Positions 56,959 through 64,000 of a stretch of DNA of 64,000 bases are shown piece after piece. The notes beneath the pieces were generated by a model. It was not told where the DNA came from. It searched no databases and saw nothing but the letters and a program-made list of their open reading frames with translations. The translations under genes and the position numbers were made by a program. The DNA is from Escallonia rubra. Taxonomy: Eukaryota; Streptophyta; Magnoliopsida; Escalloniales; Escalloniaceae. Within the stretch, counting starts at the first letter, position 1; each line of letters starts with the position of its first letter. Where the stretch lies: assembly GCA_033065855.1 (NCBI GenBank), contig JAVXUO010000372.1:62001-126000 (forward strand), read 5' to 3'.

Positions 56959-58240
56959 TCTGCTTCGCTTTTGTGAGCAGAGGCTTAGACCTTAAGCGGA
57001 GCTCGTCTATTCTGTTGCGTGAGTAGAGTTTTAAAAGAACTCCTCTGCTAGGCTGTGCAAGCAAAGATAGACTAATGTGCTTGTCACCTCGGCCTAGCGA
57101 GTAGAGGCTTTTACGCACTCGATTACTCGGCTGGCCGAGTAGAGGCCTTAAACGTGCTCGTTTGCTTGGCCTAGCGAGCAGAGGCTTAGAGGCTTTAAAG
57201 GTGCTTATCTACTCGGCATGGTGAGCAGAGAGATTGAGAGGCTCTAATGTGCTCGTCTACTTGGCCTAGCGAGCAGAGGTATATAGGTCTTAATTGTGCT
57301 CGTATGCTCAGCTTAGCGAGTAGAGCAATTGAAAGGCTCTAATGTGCTCGTTTACTCGGCTTTTTACGAGCAGAGGCTTAGACATTGAATGAAGCCTGTC
57401 TACTCGGTAGAGCAGAGGCAGGGGTCTAATGCGCCCGTCTGCTCGACATTGCGAGCAGGACCTTGAATAGTGATCATCTACTCAATTAGAGAAGGGGCGT
57501 GTGTCTAATATGCTCGTCTGCTCGGCTTTGCAAGCAGAGGCTTAGACCTTGAATGAAGCTCATCTACTCGGCTAGAGCAGAGGCATGGGTCTAGTGCGCT
57601 CGTTTGCTCAGTAGAGGCTAAGACCAAAGGTGCTCGTCTACTTGGCTACAACAGAGGCATGGGTCTAGTGCACTCATCCACTCGACAGAGGCCAAGATCG
57701 AAGGCGCTCGTCTACTCAGCCATAGTAGAGGCAAGGTCTAGTGACACTTATTTGCTCAGCAGAGGCTAAGACCCAAGGCATTCGTCTACTCGGCCAGAGT
57801 AGAGGCAGGGTCTTGTGGTGCTCGTCTGCTTGGCAGAGGCTAAAACCCAAGGAGGTCGTCTACTCAAAAAGAGTAGAGGCAAGGCTAGTGTGCTCGTCTA
57901 CTCAGCAGAGGCTAAGACCGAAGCACTCGTCTACTAAGCCAGAGTAGAGGCAATGTCTAGTGCGCTCATCTACTCGGCAGAGGCTATAACCAAAGGCGCT
58001 CGTCTACTCGACTAGAGTAGAGGCAGAGGGGTCTAATGTGCTCGTCTACACGGTAGAGGCTAAGATCAAAGTGGTCGTCTACTCGGCCAGAGTAGAGGCA
58101 AGGTCTAGTGCGCTCATCTGCTCGGCAGAGGCTAAGACCAAAGGTGCTCGTCTACTCGGCTAAAGTAGAGGCAGAGGGGTACCGGTCTTATGTGCTCGTC
58201 TGCTCAGCTTTGTGAGCAGAGGCTTTATAGAGGATTTGAG
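56959..58240. repeat. CTCGTCTACTCGGC tandem repeats, right of the CACTA element
   Basis: Some two dozen units of about 40-60 bases: TGCTCGTCTACTCGGCCAGA then GTAGAGGCAAGGTCTAGTG. This is the second half of the array that the CACTA element split. Confidence 0.9.
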
Positions 58241-61200
58241 TGAAGTACTGTGTCCACTCAGTTTTGTCAAAGTTTCTATCAAAGGGTACAAGGATAAACT
58301 TACCCTCCTATTGTGCTGATTGATTGCCGCCATGTGTTGGTTGTCTCAAAAGTCGTGAGATCTTGGCTTGGATTGCAATAATATCTCTATATATATGGAG
58401 AACTCATTCCATTTCTTTTCACTTTGTTTTTGAATAGGAGATACTTCAAGAGGCCTAAAGGAGCTCATATGCTTGGTCTAGCAAAGTAGGAGTCCATCGG
58501 AGTTCTTCTGCTCAGTTTGACGAGCAGTGAGCTAGGAATTCGAAGGGTCTCTGCTATATGAGGCTTACGTGACTCATCGAGAAAGGAATATGACTAGTTA
58601 GTTGGGCCAAGGTTTAGGCGGCTCTTTATAGAGATGAACACGGGCCAAGGTTTAGGCGGTTCTTTATAGAGATGAACACGGTTTGCCCGACTAGACCAAC
58701 ACAAATGTCCTTAGTGAAGGTTTGCCGAATGATAACTGGCGCTGTGATGCTAAGCTTCTCAAAGTGTTGGTCCTGAAAGTGGCTAGGGCACAGTTGAGGT
58801 ACTAATGAGTGAGCCTCATAATATCTCTTATTAGGCCAAATGTGGCTATTGCAAAGGTTTTGGTCATTCTCGCGATGCACAAGGTGAGATTATTTTCAAA
58901 TTCACCTTTCGGGTGACCTTGGATGTTAGGTGCAAAAGCTCTCAGCGTGATGATGAGGAGGTTACGTGAGGCGTCATTGAACCAGTCTCTCGTTAATAAG
59001 TGGTGGTTTGTAGTGCTTGACAAATCCGAGAGGGACGATTGACCAAGGCTTGAAACTACTTGATAGATTTTTGTATGGCATGAGTGATGACGAGCAGGTC
59101 GTGAAGCTCAGCCATCGTATGAGAGGGAATGCAGGCTCCGTGCGAGAGTGGTCGTAGTATTATATACATGTAGCCCCCCTGACTAAGAAGGCATAGATGC
59201 AATGATGGCTTATTAGTCATTGTGTTGGGCAAGTTCGTAAAAAGAACCGTTGGTTGTTGGCTTGCTAAGAAAAGTAGATAAAGCTAGGGAGTGCAGAGTG
59301 CGGTCTATCTGGTCAGCTAGATGAGCATATAAAGTTGAGGGACCATGGCCTGTCCAAGCAAGTAGCAGACGTAGAGCCTATCAGAGCAAGATGCCACTAG
59401 ATGACAAACAAAGACGATGCAACATTTTGCCGATACGCAGTGTAGCGAAGTGTAACAGTGTGGCAAGTGAGAATACGGGCACGAGATCTCAAATTCGCCA
59501 GATGTACTGGCAAAGCTATAAGCATAGGCTGTGATGCTCTCATGGTTATCATATTAGTGGTAGCGTGTGCGTCTCCATTTCACAAGTCAACATGTGACGC
59601 TTAGCAAGCATGATGCTGCTACCTTTGAAGCTCTTAGCGTAACTAAAGCCACAGGGGCTGTGAATTTTCTTCAAATATGAAGTGGGTTGCGTTATAAACC
59701 CTTGCAACAGAAAAATAGAGCGTACGAGCTGATTAAGGCAACTATATTTTAGCACTAAATCACTTAACTGAGAGTAGTAATCATATTTTGTGACATCATT
59801 ACTAAAATATCGATTAAAAAATTAGGATGTGTTGAATTGCGCGACGTAAGTAAGGCATAATAGAAAATTATGAGCATTTTTGCCAATTGAAGCAATTGGG
59901 CAATGCTAGACCAAAAAATAAATAGGTCGAGGCTAAAGTTTTCAGCTATATGCAGGCATATGTTAAACGCGCCTACACTTAAAATCATAGCCGTTGTGTA
60001 TTATGTCATGTACAAACAAGTTTGTTTATAAAAGTTTTAGTGACAAATATGGCCATTCATGTGCAGGCTGATATGCATAGATAAATCACGTTATAAGATT
60101 TAAATAAATCTTGATTGTGGGCAAGAACCGGAAATATGCAAAATTATGGGGTTAAAACATAATTGCTTAAGAAAGAAAGAGTGCACCTCACGAAGTCAGT
60201 TTCTCCTTCACAAAAGGGACCAGCCGTGGTGTTGTTAAACCATCATTAGTGCTACCATTTGCCCAAAGAGTCAGCCGCCATTACAGCCATTAATTCAGAT
60301 CTGGTCGCTTCTTCTTGGGGACATCGATTGCAGATGAAAGCCGTTTGTTGACTGGTGGAGGCTTGGGCAAAACATCGGCGGCAGAGGTATGTGCCTGGCG
60401 ACGGCGGAAAGTGAGCCGGAGTGATGGCGGCCTGCCGTACGGTGGTGCTGGCGTGCTTTTGCCGTGACCGTAATTTGTAGCGGTTGGTCTGTGATTGGTG
60501 GGGCATTGGCTGGCGGTTGTGCGTTGGAGCTGGCAGTAGCGCGGGATCTGAACAGAACTGTTTGGCGGCGCGACCGTTGGTCGAGATGAAGTGGCGGTGG
60601 CAGACTTGTGGCTGGTATTGCGACGTTGCCATGGGTTGAGGTCTTTATATATGATTGGCAGATGGCTGTGGTTGTTGTGATTGGTGTCACTGGCTTTATT
60701 TTCTCTTTCACGAAAAATGGGAGCTATAGCGTCGCCAGTGTCGCCGCCCCTACAAGGGCCATCTGCCGGTGAGTTAGTGCCGAGAGGGACAAATCTGGCC
60801 ACTTTTGCCGACGTTAAGATAGTAGAGGCTCAAATGAAATGGTAGAGACAACCCGCCATCACCTGTGATAGCTATTTTGGTTATAGATGTGGGAGGCACT
60901 GCTGATCGGAGGTCAAAAGCGCTGTTGGTCGGAGATCGATGACGCAGTTTGTCACGACCTTCAAGATTTTGCGGCGGTGGCGTATATGCTCTGCGGCAGA
61001 CTCGCAGATGAAGACCTATGACATTTGGAATATCGGCGAAGGCGCGTATGTTTGCATTTTTGGTATTTCTTTCGTAACTCCGTGGTGATCGGAGAAAATG
61101 ACTGATGGGTGTGATCAGTGAGAGCGTCAATCATGGCGGGATTGACCAGATAAGAAGGCGCCGATTGCGGTAACCCTTTGTTACCGGCGAATCTAGTGGC

Positions 61201-62010
61201 GCAAAGGTGAGGAGATTAATTGCAGCGGCGTGGCGTTGGCCGAAATGGAGTTTTGTGGGGAGTTGGCCGAAATGGTGCCGGCAACTCACCATTTGCTGAG
61301 ACTAATTGGCGACTGCAGTTACTGTCATGTGGGCGCGGTGGTTATCGTTACGTCCTGTAATGGTAGGCGATGCAGTGACGGCACGGCCGCGGTGGTTATT
61401 GTTGCGTCCTGTAATGGTTGTTGGGATGCCTAGACTGATGGTAGCGGTCCATTGAGCGGTGGACAACAGAACGACATGAGGTTATGGTAGCGACAGTACG
61501 TTGGGTTTAATGGCAGATTAAAAACCAACGACGCTGGATGGACCCAATGCTATGTGTGGTGACGTCCTAGTTGCCGAAGCACCGCCGGACAAAAACATCG
61601 GCAATTGTGTGTGGCGATGTTGAAAATTCCCTTCTCAACGGCGACCAAATTGGCAGTGGAGGCCGTAGTTCCGCTGGCACCGCTGTCCTTGGCTGTCATG
61701 GCACTGTTGGTTGGAAGGGGATTTATTGAGACTGTGGTTGGCGACAATGGCCACTGACGGTGGCGTACAGTCGCAGTGCTTCCCCGTCTTGTGTTCCTTT
61801 TTCTGTGTGATTATGCTGTGATCCGCGGATACGTTAATTGTTGTGCGGATGATGGTACAAGGCACTGAGCATCGTTAGGTGGTAACGCTGTTGATGACTA
61901 CTGATTGTGTACTGACCATCACGTGCGCCGCTGGTGCTGCCTTATGGCGTCCTCAACTCCCATGCTATTCTTTGCTGGCGTGTTTGCTTCAAGATTTGCC
62001 TAGCTAGTCG
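58241..62010. other. LARD interior, no recognised coding region
   Basis: Complex sequence with GC-richer, GGCGG-containing stretches at 60,250-61,900. Overlapping minus-strand frames of 118-170 codons (60,252-61,130) have no recognisable motif, zinc knuckle or protease signature, so I do not call gag. A frame near 58,626-59,023 is also unrecognised. An imperfect 36-base direct repeat (GGGCCAAGGTTTAGGCGG...) lies at 58,602-58,680. Confidence 0.5.
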
Positions 62011-62011
62011 G

Positions 62012-62031
62012 TCCCACGGATGGCGCCAAAA
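62012..62031 (-). other. Primer-binding site of the 14.2-kb LTR element
   Basis: On the minus strand TTTTGGCGCCATCCGTGGGA directly follows the LTR end (…AACA). The TGGCGCC start is typical of plant Ty3/gypsy-type PBSs. It sets the element's orientation as minus. Confidence 0.7.
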
Positions 62032-63577
62032 TGTTATGGCCAAAAATTGACCGGGACCGAACGAGCGTCGGTTGGGACCAAACAAGCACGCGAGCAGACC
62101 TACAAAGAATAATACAAGCAAATGATGACACACCAGGACCCCCGGAGGGGGTTCCGGTAGAGAATCTCCGATGCTTTAGTCAGTAAGTAATTTTGAGAAA
62201 GTATCTGAAAATATTATAGATAGTCAGAATTTTTTTTTTTTGGGTAATGGTCATTGTATTATTATCAAAAAATGTGTACAATTCTGTGCAGTTTATCAAT
62301 CTTGCTTAACTATCCTATTCAGTATACATTTACATAGAACAAAAACCAGCTGTTCAAAATAAGATGACATAGCCAATTTCCCAGTTATCACATAGATGTC
62401 TGTTGACGTTGTGTCTGGTACTCTCTTCCAGCCTCTAACACACCACTGTATCCATGTTTTGATCAATTGCAGGGTGTGTTCCCTTGTGTTCTCTTGTTGC
62501 TTGAATACTCTTTCATTCATTTCCCACCAAATCATATATATAGTGACTGCCATTCCCAACTTTCTGAGCTTAGCTTTGAAGCTTTTGCCTTTGAAATTTG
62601 TAGTAGCATAATTCAGGAATTATTTCCAAGTGGACCACTGTCCTGAGATCATAAGTTTGTCACTAACAGCTTTCCAAATCTCCTTTGAGTAATAACAGCT
62701 CCAGAATAAATGATTTGTATCTTCCTTATGCATCTGACACAAACAGCATTTATCATCTTCTATGCAATTCCATTTCTTCAGTTTCTCTTTGGTTCTGAGT
62801 CCATCTTTACAGAGCAACCACAGGATGAAGGCACACTTGGGTATGTTACCTCTAAACCACACAAGCTTGCACCATGGCACCTTTGCCTTCTTTGTCCTCA
62901 ATATCTGCCAGGCTGAGTTTACTGTGAATCCTCCATGTTTATTCATATCCCATATAATCTTGTCTTCTTTATCTCCTTGTGGATTCTGTATTGATCTAAT
63001 GGCATCTTGCCATTTCCTGAGTGCTGGGGATCTTGGCTGAGGTAAACACCATTGATTAGCCACAATGATTTTTGCTACTTTGGCATTAGCTTCCATTCCT
63101 AAGTCATATCTAAGTCTATGTCCAAACTGATATATGAGATTTCCCTTAGGCATCCAATTGTCATACCGGAGCCAAGTTTTCTGACCATTTCCAATTTCAT
63201 GCCTCACATAATTCTGAAAGAGGCCCCTAAACTTGATAATTTTGGACCATGTCCAAGATAAGACCACTGGTGCTTTAAATGTCCAAAAGTGTTTCTCTCT
63301 AATCACATAGGTCAGAACTTACCTTCTTCCCTTTTCCACTTTCATTTTATAGAAACGTATTAAAGGGTTGATTACCTTTCCTTAATGGGGAGTTACTCCA
63401 ATTAGTGGGAGGTTACCAGGATTTTAATGGACAGTTATTGCTCATGATGAGATAATGGGATAATGGCAAGGTGGGCAAGTGCCACTCCCACACCTCCAAG
63501 GATCAAGGAGCAGTTTTGCTGCCACCTGAAGGTGAAGTGTCACCTTCCCATTAGTGGGTATTTTTTTACCCATATCA
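62032..63577 (-). repeat. LTR (right; 5' LTR in element orientation), split by a LINE
   Basis: Parts 62,032-62,229 and 63,318-63,577 match the left LTR in order; without the LINE and one TSD copy the length is 458 bp. Confidence 0.92.
62230..63310 (-). mobile_element. 5'-truncated LINE fragment, 1.1 kb
   Basis: Minus-oriented, with poly-T at 62,230-62,241 and a 7-bp TSD GTCAGAA at 62,223-62,229 and 63,311-63,317. It encodes the zf-RVT part of a LINE ORF2 (63,306-62,620: WDMNKHGGFTVNSAW, CCLCQMHKEDTNHLFW) and a C-terminal fragment (62,559-62,296). Its sequence differs from the 2440-8450 LINE, so it is another family member. Confidence 0.93.
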
Positions 63578-63582
63578 CCCAT

Positions 63583-64000
63583 CCTCCCCATATGCAATGT
63601 ATGTAGAGTCGTATATCCACGTAAGATCCTTGGTCTTATTCGCGACCACCATATAACAACTTGTTTTCACAATGAAACCAACATGTACACAACAGATGTT
63701 CAAGCATCGGATTGTGAAATTGGCAAGTGAAGGCACATTGAAGGATATTGATGATCCGTTGGTCTTTTCACTGAACCATCCTGGCATCACCTTTCTTGAG
63801 GGGACAAATGTGGTGAATATACCGAACTCATGAAATCCCTGTGCCATAGAAAAACTAATGTCAATATACACCAACGAGAAATCTCAGGTGTGGAGACTCC
63901 TGATGAAAGCTTTCCCACCAAAACAAAGATGCAACAAATATTGCGTCCTAATACTAACTACCAGTAAATTTCTCCTCTACTGACACACGTGCTCAATGTG
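63583..64000 (-). pseudogene. TNL 3'-part duplicate, unit B, proximal half
   Basis: The minus strand encodes the first half of a C-JID domain (MAQGFHEFGIFTTFVPSRKV, MPGWFSEKTNGSSISF, FTIRCLNICCVH), then NKTKDLTWIYDSTYIAYGEDG up to the LTR element border. The protein continues at 49,416. LRRs should follow beyond the window end. This half retains the C-JID portion that unit A lost. Confidence 0.88.

Larger units (their letters stand above)
49417..63577 (-). mobile_element. 14.2-kb non-autonomous LTR retrotransposon (LARD-like)
   Basis: LTRs at 49,417-49,875 and 62,032-63,577 run TGTT(G/A)TGGCC to CATATCA, with CCCAT duplicated at the borders. Orientation is minus: next to the right LTR the minus strand reads TTTTGGCGCCATCCGTGGGA, a primer-binding site of the TGGCGCC type common in plant Ty3/gypsy elements. 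Next to the left LTR it reads GGAATGGGGGGCAAA, a polypurine tract. No gag, protease, RT or integrase is recognisable. The interior has long arrays of CTCGTCTACTCGGC units (50,000-50,510 and 56,959-58,240) and a complex GC-richer stretch. A CACTA element (50,514-56,955) sits in the array and a LINE fragment in one LTR. Without those two, the element would be about 6.6 kb. Confidence 0.93.

Noticed and set aside
60252..61130. Possible gag gene in the 14.2-kb LTR element
   Set aside because: Overlapping frames of 118-170 codons show no zinc knuckle, capsid or protease motif and are explained by GC-rich composition.

Overview
The window is nuclear DNA of a flowering plant, most likely a eudicot. 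It has spliced genes with GT-AG introns, plant-only transposon families, and TIR-NB-LRR (TNL) resistance-gene remnants, which are a dicot trait. I found no intact ordinary host gene. What is present is a set of decayed host genes (an LRR receptor-like protein, a TRANK1/UvrD-helicase-like gene and a TNL cluster) invaded by nested transposable elements, many with readable target-site duplications (TSDs).

Layout. 1-9.35 kb: a minus-strand LRR receptor-like pseudogene split by a 6.0-kb L1-type LINE at 2440-8450, with a 14-bp TSD. 10.2-13.44 kb: a minus-strand TRANK1-like pseudogene with an internal duplication. 15.1-17.5 kb: a Helitron-like 3' end, CACTA-like debris and a 923-bp Mutator-like element with a perfect 9-bp TSD. 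17,776-30,963: a 13.2-kb Mutator-like element (MULE) whose terminal inverted repeats are about 3.0 and 2.7 kb long. It carries two convergent genes: a plant-mobile-domain/Ulp1 (C48) protease fusion on + and a FAR1-type MULE transposase on -. A tandem array of about eight 167-bp units lies between them. 31.0-32.6 kb: a Stowaway-type MITE, then a second copy of the Helitron/CACTA-like block. 33.5-34.3 kb: a dead Ty1/copia polymerase fragment.

35.1-47.16 kb: a minus-strand TNL pseudogene. Its last TIR exon is at 47.0-47.16 kb and is separated from the NB-ARC exon by an 8.4-kb intron stuffed with repeats, including a 2.9-kb non-autonomous LTR element (42,840-45,728, TSD TCCCC). 47.4-64.0 kb: tandem copies of a TNL 3' part. 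The second copy is cut by a 14.2-kb non-autonomous LTR element (49,417-63,577, TSD CCCAT). That element contains a 6.4-kb CACTA element (50,514-56,955, TSD TTG), and a 5'-truncated LINE sits in one of its LTRs.

The most promising system is the long-TIR MULE. Each TIR carries a TATA box, an array of about a dozen CACGTG motifs, five AACCGCTT-type hairpins and a shared splice donor. Each TIR therefore looks able to drive one of the two genes through a common 5' leader and a roughly 2-kb leader intron. The transposase has one premature stop just after its apparent start, and the Ulp1 gene has one apparent frameshift. Catalytic residues of both proteins are otherwise present, so the element looks recently active but probably not self-sufficient now. 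All assignments come from reading the sequence; no database search was run.
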